The translations under genes were made by a program, and so were the position numbers. Under the pieces are notes generated by a model. That model worked only from the letters and a program-made list of their open reading frames with translations. It was not told the origin of the DNA and did not search any database. A DNA stretch of 64,000 bases, taken from assembly GCA_964457545.1 (NCBI GenBank), contig CAYWEN010000010.1:1-64000 (forward strand), in the 5' to 3' direction. This document shows positions 33,584 through 43,251 of the stretch, one piece after another. Each line of letters begins with the position of its first letter. Position 1 is the stretch's first letter. Source of the stretch: JAGGTJ01 sp964457545. GTDB taxonomy: Bacteria; Desulfobacterota; DSM-4660; Desulfatiglandales; Desulfatiglandaceae.

Positions 33584-35142
33584 GGAAGGGGATGAACAGA
33601 AACAGCAACGGCAAGGTTTACCTGATTGGATCAGGCCCTGGAGATCCAGGACTTTTGACTGTCAAGGCAAGAGATTGTATATCAAGGGCGGATGTTATTG
33701 TTTATGACAATCTTGCAAATCCCCTTTTCCTTTCTTATGCGGCCAAAGATGCTGAGATTATATATGTGGGCAAAAAGGCTGCCTGTCACACCATGAATCA
33801 GAATGATATAAATGCCCTGATTGTTGATAAGGCACGTCAGGGCAAGGATGTAGTACGGCTTAAGGGCGGAGATCCGTTTATATTCGGGAGGGGTGGTGAA
33901 GAGGCGCAGGAGCTTATAGCGGCAGATATTCCATTTGAAGTGATTCCGGGTATTACTTCTGCTGTTTCTGTCCCTGCATATGCGGGAATTCCTTTAACAC
34001 ACAGGGACCATACATCTACTGTTGCCTTTGTTACAGGTCATGAAAACCCTCTGAAGAAACAGTCATCCATAAGGTGGGATAAGATAGCAACAGGTGTCGG
34101 AACTATTGTTTTTCTTATGGGTGTGGCCAATCTGGTGCATATTGCCGAGACATTGATGGCCAATGGCAGGGATCCTGATACCCCGATTGCTGTCATAATG
34201 AACGGCACAAGACCGGATCAAAGAACCCTGGTTTCTACCCTTGGAGAAACCAGAAGACTTGCGGAGACAGAAGATATCCGGCCTCCGGCAATTATTGTGG
34301 TTGGTGATGTGGTGAACCTTCGGAATGACCTGAACTGGTATGAAACAAGGCCCCTTTTTGGCAGAAAGATTATTGTAACCAGGGCAAGGGAACAGGCCAG
34401 TGAGTTGATGGAAAAACTTGCCTGTTCAGGTGCTGACTGTATCGAATTTCCAACCATTGAAGTGATCCCTCCTTCAAGCTGGACTCCGTTGGATGATGCA
34501 ATAAGAACCATAGAAACATATGACTGGCTGATTTTTACTTCTGTAAACGGTGTCAGGTTTTTCATGGAGCGGCTCTTTGCCTTAAACAGGGATGTAAGAG
34601 ATCTTAAGGGAATCAGGATAGGGGCAATAGGATCAAAGACAGCCTCTGTATGGGAAAACATGGGAATAAAACCTGAGCTTGTGCCCGATAAATACAGGGC
34701 AGAGGCTATTGTGGATGCCTTCAGGGATATGGATAAGAATGTAAGGATACTGATCCCCAGGGCGCTAAAGGCAAGAAAAATCCTTCCCGATGAACTGAGA
34801 AAAATGGGAGCAAAGGTTGATGTCGTGCCTGCTTACCAGACTGTTATGCCTGACAATGATACAGAAAGAGTTTCACAGATGATTGCATCCGGAAAGATAG
34901 ATATGGTCACTTTTACCAGTTCTTCTACTGTAACCAATTTTATGGCCATGCTTGGTAAAAATGGAATACAGGAGAAGATGGCGGATGTATCAGTAGCCTG
35001 TATAGGACCTGTAACAGCAGAAACAGCAGGAAATGCAGGCTTGTCTGTGGATCTGGTTCCTGAAAGATACACCGTGGATGACCTTGTCATGGCTATTATT
35101 CGTTATTATTCTGATACTGATAGGCAGTCTCTCTGTTCGTAA
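33580..35142 (+). CDS. cobA-hemD: Uroporphyrinogen-III methyltransferase/synthase fusion
   Basis: The N-terminal half (about 10-255) is a SUMT methyltransferase that makes precorrin-2: VYLIGSGPGDPGLLTVKA, VRLKGGDPFIFGRGGEEAQEL, and MGVANLVHIAETL. The C-terminal half (about 260-515) is uroporphyrinogen-III synthase (RPLFGRKIIVTRAREQASELME; FTSVNGVRFF; VTFTSSSTVTNF). Together they convert hydroxymethylbilane from HemC to precorrin-2, the branch to sirohaem and cobalamin. Fusions of this type are typical of sulfate reducers and clostridia. Product length of 520 residues is normal. Possible start at the second ATG (33592) cannot be excluded. Confidence 0.94.
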   Translation: MRKGMNRNSNGKVYLIGSGPGDPGLLTVKARDCISRADVIVYDNLANPLFLSYAAKDAEIIYVGKKAACHTMNQNDINALIVDKARQGKDVVRLKGGDPFIFGRGGEEAQELIAADIPFEVIPGITSAVSVPAYAGIPLTHRDHTSTVAFVTGHENPLKKQSSIRWDKIATGVGTIVFLMGVANLVHIAETLMANGRDPDTPIAVIMNGTRPDQRTLVSTLGETRRLAETEDIRPPAIIVVGDVVNLRNDLNWYETRPLFGRKIIVTRAREQASELMEKLACSGADCIEFPTIEVIPPSSWTPLDDAIRTIETYDWLIFTSVNGVRFFMERLFALNRDVRDLKGIRIGAIGSKTASVWENMGIKPELVPDKYRAEAIVDAFRDMDKNVRILIPRALKARKILPDELRKMGAKVDVVPAYQTVMPDNDTERVSQMIASGKIDMVTFTSSSTVTNFMAMLGKNGIQEKMADVSVACIGPVTAETAGNAGLSVDLVPERYTVDDLVMAIIRYYSDTDRQSLCS

Positions 35143-35294
35143 ACCGCCACCTCAATAAATGATTTTCCAATTTATACCTGTATTATGTGTCCGGCATGGG
35201 CAGGCGCCGGGATTGTTAAAAACAGCAATTTAAGAATGAAACCTGCCTGATACAGACAGGATACAGATGGCAGTGCCTTTGGATTGGAGAAAAC

Positions 35295-36530
35295 ATGAAA
35301 GCTTTTTTTAATGTGAAAAAGCCGCAAGAAGTCTTTGATATTATTGATGGTTTTCCTCCTCTTGAACAGGAGGGGGTCGCACTTGAATCAGCCCTTGGCA
35401 GGGTTTTGAGCCAGGATATTGTTTCTTTGCAGGATCTGCCCGGTTTTGCCAGGTCCACTATGGATGGTTATGCTGTAAAGGCAAGGGATACATTTGGCGC
35501 TACAGAGTCAATGCCTGCCCTGCTTGAGCTTGCGGGTGAAGTATATATGGGTGAGGTTCCGAATATTACGGTGGAGAAGGGCAAAGCCGTAAAGATTCAT
35601 ACAGGAGGAATGCTTCCGGATGGAGCAGACAGCGTTGTTATGCTCGAATATTGCAGCCTCCTCGATGAGACTACATTGGAAGTTCAGCGTAGTGTGGCCC
35701 CACTGGAGAATATTATACTTGCGGATGATGATTACAAAACGGGGCAATGTGTACTTAAAAAGGGACACAGACTTCGACCCCAGGACCTTGGCGCCCTGGC
35801 AGGTATGGGTTTTGTTTCTGTTGCGGTTCATAAAAAACCTGTGGTAGCTATAATCTCGACAGGAAATGAAGTGGTGCCTGCAGATCAGACACCGCTTCCC
35901 GGGCAGGTCAGAGATATGAACCGGTATACCTTTTCTGCCTTGTGTGAAACCTGTGGGGCAGTGCCTCTGCACATGGGGATATGTACTGACAGCTTTGATG
36001 CACTGCAAAAGATGGTGACAGATGCCCTTGGCAAGGCAGATACCATTTGGATAAGCGGAGGAAGTTCTGTTGGTACAAGGGATATAACGCTTGATGTCCT
36101 TGAGACACTTCCTGATTTCAAGCTCCTGATGCATGGTGTGTCTGTAAGTCCTGGAAAACCCACAATCATGGCAAGGGCGGGGACAAAACCTGTTGTTGGT
36201 TTACCTGGCCATGTTTCATCTGCAATGATAGTAGCGTATATATTTATGTTGCCTTTGCTTTGCCGCCTTTCCGGGGAAAACAGGCCTCCTTTTATTAACC
36301 TGAAGAATCGGGTAGATGCAATACTTGGAAAGAACATAGATTCTGCCAGCGGGCGTGAAGAATATGTACGGGTAAGGCTTGTTCAGGAGGGCGAAAGACT
36401 TGTTGCTGATCCGATATTTGGAAAATCAGGGCTCATCTCTCCCCTTGTTGATGCAGATGGGCTTGTGTGTGTGGATATGAATACAGAGGGCCTGTATGAA
36501 GGACAAAAGGTAAAAGTTATGCTGTTCTGA
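35295..36530 (+). CDS. moeA: Molybdopterin molybdenumtransferase
   Basis: MoeA inserts molybdate (or tungstate) into adenylylated molybdopterin. The 411-residue protein shows RSTMDGYAV (about 54-62), KIHTGGMLPDGADSVVMLEY, the MoCF-type nucleotide domain with STGNEVV, GQVRDMN and WISGGSSVGTRDITLDVL, and VSVSPGKPTIMARAG-VVGLPGHVSSA. All MoeA subdomains are present. It follows cobA-hemD by 152 bases. Molybdenum/tungsten enzymes (such as formate dehydrogenase) are expected elsewhere in the genome. Confidence 0.95.
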   Translation: MKAFFNVKKPQEVFDIIDGFPPLEQEGVALESALGRVLSQDIVSLQDLPGFARSTMDGYAVKARDTFGATESMPALLELAGEVYMGEVPNITVEKGKAVKIHTGGMLPDGADSVVMLEYCSLLDETTLEVQRSVAPLENIILADDDYKTGQCVLKKGHRLRPQDLGALAGMGFVSVAVHKKPVVAIISTGNEVVPADQTPLPGQVRDMNRYTFSALCETCGAVPLHMGICTDSFDALQKMVTDALGKADTIWISGGSSVGTRDITLDVLETLPDFKLLMHGVSVSPGKPTIMARAGTKPVVGLPGHVSSAMIVAYIFMLPLLCRLSGENRPPFINLKNRVDAILGKNIDSASGREEYVRVRLVQEGERLVADPIFGKSGLISPLVDADGLVCVDMNTEGLYEGQKVKVMLF

Positions 36531-36586
36531 CTTGAAAGAATCCGGTTTAACAGGTCAGGCAGTAATAAAAGGAGATTAATATCGTC

Positions 36587-37462
36587 TTGGACAATGAATC
36601 CGGAAAAGGGGCTTTTGATTTCATAAAATCCTTTTTGAAAAAAAGATATCACCTTGATAACAGTGAGGACCTTACAGAAGAAATTCATGATATTATGGAT
36701 CATGGACAGGCAAAAGGACTTATAACCGGTGAAGAGTCTGACATGGTCTGCGGTGTTTTGGATCTCAAGGATACTATTGCAAGTTCCATAATGGTTCCCC
36801 GTACAGAGATATCTTCTGCCACAACAGAGTCAAGTATAAAAGATATAATAAATCTTATAATAGAGTGCGGGCATACACGTATCCCCATAAGCAAAAACAG
36901 TCTTGATGAAATCGTAGGTATTCTGCATGCCAAAGACCTTCTCAAGCTTCTGGATCATGACCTTTCCTTGCCTCCTTCCCCTGAAATCCTGAGAAAACCA
37001 TATTTTGTTCCATGGAACCAGAATGTGGGCGATTTGCTGAAAGATCTGAGGAAGAAAAAGACCCACCTTGCCATTGTTACGGATGAATATGGAGGAACTG
37101 CCGGTATAATAACCATAGAGGATATCATTGAAGAGATTGTCGGCGAGATTATGGATGAGTATGACAATGATGAATATCTTGTTAAAACATTGAGTGACGG
37201 AAATCTTCTTGTGGATGCCAGGCTTGAGATTGAAAAACTGGAAAGATTGCTTGGTATAGATTTGCCTGATGGTAATTTTGAATCTGTGGGAGGTTTTATT
37301 ATATCCCTTAAAGGGAAGATACCTGAGGTGAATGAAAAGATAGTATTTAATGATATTGATATGGTTATCAAAAAGGCGGATTGCCGGAAGATTGACAAGG
37401 TCCTTATTGTAAAGAGCCCCAAAACCCATACTCCTTCCAAATCAGCAGATGATAAAAACTGA
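36587..37462 (+). CDS. corC: CorC/HlyC-type CBS-domain protein
   Basis: The 291-residue protein contains two CBS domains (MVPRTEISSATTESSIKDIINLI; GHTRIPISKNSLDEIVGILHAKDLL; LAIVTDEYGGTAGIITIEDIIEEIVGEI) and a C-terminal transporter-associated CorC_HlyC domain (LLVDARLEIEKLERLLGIDL). It lacks the DUF21 membrane domain, so it is the soluble CorC/YbeX form. The start is TTG at 36587 after AAAGGAG. Its end overlaps lnt by 14 bases, reproducing the ybeX-lnt coupling seen in enterobacteria. Confidence 0.92.
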   Translation: MDNESGKGAFDFIKSFLKKRYHLDNSEDLTEEIHDIMDHGQAKGLITGEESDMVCGVLDLKDTIASSIMVPRTEISSATTESSIKDIINLIIECGHTRIPISKNSLDEIVGILHAKDLLKLLDHDLSLPPSPEILRKPYFVPWNQNVGDLLKDLRKKKTHLAIVTDEYGGTAGIITIEDIIEEIVGEIMDEYDNDEYLVKTLSDGNLLVDARLEIEKLERLLGIDLPDGNFESVGGFIISLKGKIPEVNEKIVFNDIDMVIKKADCRKIDKVLIVKSPKTHTPSKSADDKN

Positions 37463-38999
37463 CCTGACATCTCCTTTCCGATATAAAGACCTGTTTTTGA
37501 GTGTGTCTGCAGGTCTGATGATGACTGCTTCATTTGCTCCGTTTAATATGTCTTTTCTGTCATGGATTGCCATTGTTCCGCTTTTTGTTGCCCTGGAGGG
37601 AGCATCTGTTAAAGAAGGTCTTTACCTGGGGTTTATTGCAGGATTTATCCATTTTATAACCCTTGTTTATTGGATCGTTGAGGCCCTTGCTCATTACGGA
37701 GGTCTGAACATATTTGCAAGTGTCGGAATACTCTTGTTGTTTGTATCCTATCTTGCGTTGTTTCCCGCAATTTTCTCCTGTCTGTTTTTGTTTTTGAAAG
37801 ACTGCCGGTGTTATGGAGTGGCTCTATCAGGCTGCTGGGTGAGTCTGGAATATGCAAGGGCACACCTTATGACCGGTTTTCCATGGTGCCTTCTTGGCTA
37901 TACCCAGTACAATAACCCCTGTCTTGTTCAGAGTGCAGACCTGTTTGGTGTGTATGGCCTGTCATTTTTGATTGTCCTGGCAAATATCTCTTTATGGTCT
38001 GTTATATTCAGAAGACATGGAAAAAAGGTATGGATGGAGGCCGTAATGACAGTGGTTATCATATCTGCTACGGTTGTTTATGGATACCATTGCTTGTCAC
38101 GCTCTTATGGCTCTCAAAAACAGTTTAGGACCGTAAGTGTTCTGATTGTGCAGGGAAATATTGATCAATCTGTAAAATGGAATCCTGATTTTCAGGCAAA
38201 AACCATTGCAACCTATATGGATCTTACAAGGAAGGGCATTCTTTCCGGAGCCGACCTTGTTGTATGGCCGGAAACAGCCCTTCCATGCTTTTTTCAGGAT
38301 AGCAGAAAAATTCGGAAAATGCTTGTCGGGCTTGTAAAGAATAGAGGTATACTTGTTTTTGGAAGCCCTGCCTATATCAAAAAGAACGGCATGATAAAAT
38401 ATTATAACCGTGCCTATCTTCTGTCTCCATGCAGGGGTGATATCCAGTATTATGACAAGGTTCATCTCGTCCCATTTGGTGAATATGTCCCTTTTAAGAC
38501 AATACTTGGCTTTATTAACCGGCTTGTGCCGGCAGCAGGAGACTTTGAGTCAGGCGGCAGAAACCGTATTCTGAGTTCAGATGGCCTTGATATAGGTGTT
38601 TTGATCTGTTTTGAGGCCATATTTCCAAACCTTGCTCGTCTTTATTCGCAGGCAGGGGCCAATATATTGATAAACCTTACCAATGATGCCTGGTTTGGGA
38701 AGACAGGCGCTCCTTATCAGCATCTTTCAATGGCGGTTTTCCGGGCTGTGGAAAACAGGATACCTTTGATACGTGCGGCAAATACAGGGATCAGTGCCAT
38801 AATACAGTGGGACGGCAAGATTGTTGCCAGAACAGGACTGTTCAGGAAAGAGATTATCCTGCATTCCATAGGGCTTTGTTGTCATAAACCGACCTTTTAT
38901 GTGCGTTACGGCTATCGTTTTCCTGTTTTCCTCGTTTTTCTGTCTGTTGTTGTAATCCTTGTCCATGGGATAAGGAATTGCAAAAAAAAACCTCATTAA
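37449..38999 (+). CDS. lnt: Apolipoprotein N-acyltransferase
   Basis: Lnt adds the third acyl chain to lipoproteins in the inner membrane, the final maturation step needed for Lol sorting of lipoproteins such as LptE in this window. The 516-residue protein has about six N-terminal membrane helices, then a nitrilase-type periplasmic domain with the Glu-Lys-Cys triad visible in VWPETALP, YYDKVHLVPFGEYVPF and VLICFEAIFP, plus NLTNDAWFG. A last membrane helix lies at the C-terminus. Overlaps corC. Confidence 0.95.
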   Translation: MIKTDLTSPFRYKDLFLSVSAGLMMTASFAPFNMSFLSWIAIVPLFVALEGASVKEGLYLGFIAGFIHFITLVYWIVEALAHYGGLNIFASVGILLLFVSYLALFPAIFSCLFLFLKDCRCYGVALSGCWVSLEYARAHLMTGFPWCLLGYTQYNNPCLVQSADLFGVYGLSFLIVLANISLWSVIFRRHGKKVWMEAVMTVVIISATVVYGYHCLSRSYGSQKQFRTVSVLIVQGNIDQSVKWNPDFQAKTIATYMDLTRKGILSGADLVVWPETALPCFFQDSRKIRKMLVGLVKNRGILVFGSPAYIKKNGMIKYYNRAYLLSPCRGDIQYYDKVHLVPFGEYVPFKTILGFINRLVPAAGDFESGGRNRILSSDGLDIGVLICFEAIFPNLARLYSQAGANILINLTNDAWFGKTGAPYQHLSMAVFRAVENRIPLIRAANTGISAIIQWDGKIVARTGLFRKEIILHSIGLCCHKPTFYVRYGYRFPVFLVFLSVVVILVHGIRNCKKKPH

Positions 39000-39113
39000 T
39001 GCCTGTGCATGTAATATGAAAGTGCTCGTCCTGAAACAGGTTTTGCTTTACCATATGGATGGAAAACAAAAAGGTTTGTTGAATGGATATATCTTGAAAG
39101 GGAGATTGTGATT

Positions 39114-39614
39114 GTGCCAAAAAAGACCGAGAAAAACCTTGCCTATGCCTTTGCGGCCGAGTCAAAGGCTGCTGTGAGAAATGCGGCTTTTGCTCAAAAG
39201 GCCGAAAAGGAAAACTTGTCGCAAATCGCCCATCTTTTCAGGGCAATATCAGAGGCTGAACTGGTTCATGCCAAGCGTTTCCTTGATTTGATGCAAGGAA
39301 AGATCGGAAGCACTGAAGAGAACCTTGAAACAGCGTTTAACAATGAAATCAAAGCCAATGTGGATGAGTATCCAGCCCTTGTCAGGGATGCAATTGAAGA
39401 AGAGATGGAAGCTGCTGTAAAGGTCTTTTCATATGCCAGGGATGTTGAAGCAGGGCATGCCGAGCTTTACAAAAATGCCATAAACGCGATGTTCAGCGAT
39501 CGCCATACAAACTACTATGTATGTCAGGTATGCGGGTATGTCAGCGATGGGTCAGCGCCTGAAAAATGTCCGGTGTGCGGAGCGGCCCGGAGCAGCTTTA
39601 AAAAGGTGGAATAA
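39114..39614 (+). CDS. Rubrerythrin
   Basis: Rubrerythrin is a non-haem diiron peroxidase protecting anaerobes from hydrogen peroxide. The 166-residue product has a ferritin-like diiron domain with ligands in AAESKAAVRN, ISEAELVHAKRF, EEEMEAAVKVF and VEAGHAELY, then a C-terminal rubredoxin domain (YYVCQVCGYV and CPVCGAA, the four Cys iron site). Start choice is between GTG 39108 and GTG 39114; the latter has GGAG at better spacing. Rubrerythrin supports an anaerobic, oxygen-exposed lifestyle. Confidence 0.94.
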   Translation: MPKKTEKNLAYAFAAESKAAVRNAAFAQKAEKENLSQIAHLFRAISEAELVHAKRFLDLMQGKIGSTEENLETAFNNEIKANVDEYPALVRDAIEEEMEAAVKVFSYARDVEAGHAELYKNAINAMFSDRHTNYYVCQVCGYVSDGSAPEKCPVCGAARSSFKKVE

Positions 39615-39776
39615 ATGTCGGCAGGAGGTGTGCTTCATCCTGATTGATGTGGATCTTGAGCAATATAGGTCTGTCTTAAGAGTACAGGGCTGAAATGTCC
39701 AGTTGCCCGAGGTTTTCAGCAGATCAAATCATGCCGCCTTTTCCTTCCGTTTATTGATCTGATACAAGAAACGTCT

Positions 39777-41048
39777 ATGAACATATTAAACAGGCTTGTA
39801 CTTGAATTTTACGGTCTGGCATGGGCAGGCATTGTTCCATTGCTGTCTGTGTCTCCAAGGATACGTCAGGGTATTCATCAAAGGTTGTTTATAAAATGCT
39901 GCAAACAGCCATTTGATCTATGGATACAGGCGTCATCCGCAGGGGAGGCATATCTTGCCCTTGAATTGATAACACAGCTTTCCTTGTCCGGTTCGCTTTC
40001 AGCCATTATTACATCCTGTACCTCTCAGGGTCTGTCTGTTTTGAAAGATGGTATAGGCAAATTGTCTGATGCAGGAGATATGTTTGAAACCTCCTGTTTA
40101 CCTTTTGATGTGCCATGGCTTATGCAGCATGTGCTTGAGATATGGCGGCCAAGGCTTGTTGTTTTGCTTGAGACAGAGTTGTGGCCCGGCATGATGGCAG
40201 CCTGCCGTAAAACAGGCATTCCTGTTGTTATCCTGAATGGGCGGTTGTCAAAAAGGAGTCTGAATGCCTATATGAAGTTGCAGTCATTCTGGAAAGAGGT
40301 ATGCCCTGAAAGGATATGTGCCATATCACTATCTGATGCCAAAAGATTTGCCAGATTGTTTGGAATGAACAGTGTGGAGATTATGCACAATATCAAATTT
40401 GACCGTGTTGCTATAACCTCCTGCCTGTGCACTCGGGACAGTTCTGTGCTGCCTTTGATCCCCCGTGATCTCCCCTTTATGGTTATGGGCTCTGTGCGCA
40501 AGGAAGAGGAAAAGGATATTGCATGGGTCATAAAGAAGATATTGTCTGTTGAACCTGATATTGTAACAGGGCTTTTTCCCCGTCATATCCACAGGATAAA
40601 AGTCTGGAAGCAGATGCTTGACCGCCTTGGTGTAAAATGGGTCCTGCGTTCTTTGCAGTCAAAACCGGTTGACCGCGGAACAGTCATCCTGTGGGATACA
40701 TTCGGCGAATTGAACATGGCCTATTCTTTGGCACAGGCAGTTTTTGTTGGTGGAAGCCTCAGACCCTGTGGCGGACAAAATTTTCTGGAGCCCCTCAGCA
40801 ATGGAGTGGTTCCATGCATTGGCCCCTTTTTTGACAACTTTGCCTGGGTTGGAGAAGATATATTTCAGAATAATTTGGTGATAAGGGTAAACAACCGCAA
40901 TGAACTTTTTCAGATATTGCTTGAAAAATTGACCCTGCCTTTGGACAGATATGCCATTATGGACAGTGTGGCCTCTTATATAAAAGAGAGACAGGGCGGA
41001 ACCCTGCAAGCCTGCCAAACCATCCTTGATACCTTAAATCCTTCCTGA
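39777..41048 (+). CDS. waaA: 3-deoxy-D-manno-octulosonic acid transferase
   Basis: WaaA (KdtA) transfers Kdo to lipid A at the cytoplasmic face of the inner membrane, so the cell makes LPS. The 423-residue protein has an N-terminal membrane-anchoring segment, the glycosyltransferase-30 motifs IQASSAGEAYLA, LVVLLETELWPGM, VILNGRLSKRSL, and a C-terminal CMP-Kdo-binding half with VFVGGSLRPCGGQNFLEPLSNG. Length and motifs are standard. Confidence 0.94.
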   Translation: MNILNRLVLEFYGLAWAGIVPLLSVSPRIRQGIHQRLFIKCCKQPFDLWIQASSAGEAYLALELITQLSLSGSLSAIITSCTSQGLSVLKDGIGKLSDAGDMFETSCLPFDVPWLMQHVLEIWRPRLVVLLETELWPGMMAACRKTGIPVVILNGRLSKRSLNAYMKLQSFWKEVCPERICAISLSDAKRFARLFGMNSVEIMHNIKFDRVAITSCLCTRDSSVLPLIPRDLPFMVMGSVRKEEEKDIAWVIKKILSVEPDIVTGLFPRHIHRIKVWKQMLDRLGVKWVLRSLQSKPVDRGTVILWDTFGELNMAYSLAQAVFVGGSLRPCGGQNFLEPLSNGVVPCIGPFFDNFAWVGEDIFQNNLVIRVNNRNELFQILLEKLTLPLDRYAIMDSVASYIKERQGGTLQACQTILDTLNPS

Positions 41049-41392
41049 TAACCTGCCTTTTTTGATTCTGTAAAAAATATACGTAATAGCTCAATAAATA
41101 GGGACAGGAGCGGAAGAAAGACCCTGGTGCCCCGGTGGTACGTTCTCTGTTATCCCCCTGTTATTGAGCTGATACCAATATCCTGTTTCTGTAAGTGGAA
41201 ATTTGTTTCTGTACAATAATACCGAGTGTTCAAGCGGAAGAAAAATCAAAATCTTTGCCATGGTCTGAATTGGTGTGTTATGGGCAACGTGTCTGTTTCC
41301 ACAGTAAAGCTCCAGTACATATTTGCCGATAAGGTATTATGAAAGAAATCATTTTTTACTTTCAAAACTGTACCGTATGAATGGAGAGTAAA
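41049..41392. other. Intergenic gap between waaA and a sensor kinase
   Basis: It carries repeat B copy 2 (41082-41176). The remaining 215 bases have no recognisable signal or coding frame. Confidence 0.5.
41082..41176 (-). repeat. Repeat family B, copy 2 (terminal inverted repeats)
   Basis: On the minus strand this reads GGTATCAGCTCAATAA (41176-41161), CAGGGGGATAACAG, GAACGTACCACCGGGG, then TCTTTCTTCCGCTCCTG, CCCTATTTATTGAGCTATTACG. It is the reverse orientation of the copy at 11347-11478, with the first 45 bases almost identical. A small direct repeat AATAT flanks it (41076-41080 and 41177-41181). Confidence 0.75.
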
Positions 41393-43108
41393 ATGTCACA
41401 GGGGGTTTGCCTGTTTTGTATGGACCAGGGTGAAGAATCTGGAAACAACTGCAAGGTGTTCAGCGCAATACATGATCTGCATAGGAGGCTTGTTAACAGG
41501 AACAGTATGCAGGATATAATATCTGTTGCCGCGCAGTTTATAGTGTCTGAAACGGAAGAGTATGGAGGAATGATATATTCCATCAATCCACTTTCCAATC
41601 AGCTTGTAGGGTGCTTTTGGCATCATAATTTCCATGTTAAGGAATTTTCCTTTGATTTGAACAAAAAGGATGTTTCAGCCGATATGGAACTTTTCGGCGA
41701 TATGGGTAAGGATGTCCGCAGGCTTATGGAAGATTTTCTTGGCAGGACAAAACATGCATCCGAAGATCCGCAGTTTTTTTTATCAGGCAGGTTTGTTGTC
41801 TTTCCCTTGATGATAAACAAGGCATTTGCCGGAGAGATAGCCTTTGTTAACAGAGAGACAAAGTCCCGCAATTATCTTCTCGCAAGAAGTTTGATAGGGG
41901 ATATACTTGAATCAGCGCTTACCCGGGCTGCAATTGTTGAAGCAAATAAGGCAGACAGGGATCGTATGGAACTGGAGCTTATCAGGGGGCAGAAGCTGGA
42001 GTCTCTCGGGGTTATGGTAGGTGGTATAGCACATGATTTCAATAACATACTTACAGCAATTTCGGGCTCCATATCTCTTGCCAAAATGTACCTGAAACCA
42101 GAGGATAAGGCCTTCCAAAAGCTGGAACAGGCAGATAAAGCCTTTTTACAGGCAAAAGAGCTGACACAGCAATTCCTGACATTTTCAAAAAAGGGCAATG
42201 CTCCCCTGAAGAAAAATCTTGAGCTTACCGAAGTGATAAAGGATGCATGTGAATTTGCCCTTACAGGATCGAAGGTGAAATGTGAAACTGTTATACCGGA
42301 CAATCTGATGCAGGTGTATGCAGATCATGGCCAGATTAACCAGGTAATAAACAACCTGCTTATAAATGCCAAACAGGCCATGCCTGATGGTGGAACTGTC
42401 ATGGTCAAGGCTGAAAATGTGGCGCTTAAAGAGGGTAATGGGTTGCATCTTGAACCGGGAGAATATGTAAAAATAAGCGTACAGGATCAGGGAGTCGGAA
42501 TACTTGAAAAGAACCTGTTAAAGATATTTGACCCATACTTTACTACCAAGGCCGAAGGAAATGGGCTTGGCCTTCCAACAGCATATTCAATTGTGAAAAA
42601 ACATGGCGGAACTATTACTGTGGACTCAAGGGTCAATGAAGGCTCAGTATTTTCCGTTTTCTTGCCTGCATCTGAAAAAACTGTTACTGAAAAAACCTTC
42701 CGTAGCAAAAAGACCATAGAGGGCAAAGAGAAAATCCTTATCATGGATGACGAGGAAAATCTCAGGGTACTTGTGGGAGAAATGCTTGAATCAATGGGTT
42801 ACAAGGTAAGTCTTGCGAAAGATGGAGAGGAGGCCATAGAATCAATACGTTTTGCAAGCAAGTCGGATAACCCTTTTGATGCCGTGATTCTGGATCTGAC
42901 GGTACCCGGAGGGATTGGAGGAAAAGATGTGGTAAAGGAACTCCGTAAGATTTCCCCTGAATCAAAGGCAATTGTTTCCAGCGGTTATACAAATGACCCT
43001 GTTATGCTTAATTTTAGAAAATACGGATTCAACGATGTTATTGCCAAACCTTACCAGATTGGAGATTTAAGTGAGGTGTTGCATAAAACGCTTTCTTCAG
43101 CAAACTGA
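41393..43108 (+). CDS. Hybrid sensor histidine kinase/response regulator
   Basis: The 571-residue cytoplasmic protein has no membrane helix. It has a short Cys-containing N-terminus (VCLFC), a GAF-like sensory region (about 25-185), a HisKA dimerisation domain with phospho-accepting His214 (GGIAHDFNNIL), an HATPase domain (NQVINNLLINAKQA; GNGLGLPTAYSIV) and a C-terminal receiver domain (LIMDDEEN; phospho-Asp501 in VILDLTVPG; conserved K in IAKPYQ). It probably signals by phosphorelay. The ATG at 41393 follows GGAGAG; an ATG at 41381 is possible. No output regulator is adjacent. Confidence 0.9.
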   Translation: MSQGVCLFCMDQGEESGNNCKVFSAIHDLHRRLVNRNSMQDIISVAAQFIVSETEEYGGMIYSINPLSNQLVGCFWHHNFHVKEFSFDLNKKDVSADMELFGDMGKDVRRLMEDFLGRTKHASEDPQFFLSGRFVVFPLMINKAFAGEIAFVNRETKSRNYLLARSLIGDILESALTRAAIVEANKADRDRMELELIRGQKLESLGVMVGGIAHDFNNILTAISGSISLAKMYLKPEDKAFQKLEQADKAFLQAKELTQQFLTFSKKGNAPLKKNLELTEVIKDACEFALTGSKVKCETVIPDNLMQVYADHGQINQVINNLLINAKQAMPDGGTVMVKAENVALKEGNGLHLEPGEYVKISVQDQGVGILEKNLLKIFDPYFTTKAEGNGLGLPTAYSIVKKHGGTITVDSRVNEGSVFSVFLPASEKTVTEKTFRSKKTIEGKEKILIMDDEENLRVLVGEMLESMGYKVSLAKDGEEAIESIRFASKSDNPFDAVILDLTVPGGIGGKDVVKELRKISPESKAIVSSGYTNDPVMLNFRKYGFNDVIAKPYQIGDLSEVLHKTLSSAN

Positions 43109-43251
43109 AAAGCAGTATCAGTCTCCTGTTGTTTTACAGCTGATTTGTATGGCGATTTACATGCCTGTTTGAATGCCTTGAGGCCATTGTCCGGATTCTG
43201 ATGCTGTAACACTGTATCTGTGGACAGGTTATTGAATCTGGGCATACCGGT

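Noticed and set aside
35508..36134. 208-codon minus-strand open frame inside moeA
   Set aside because: Shadow frame without motifs.
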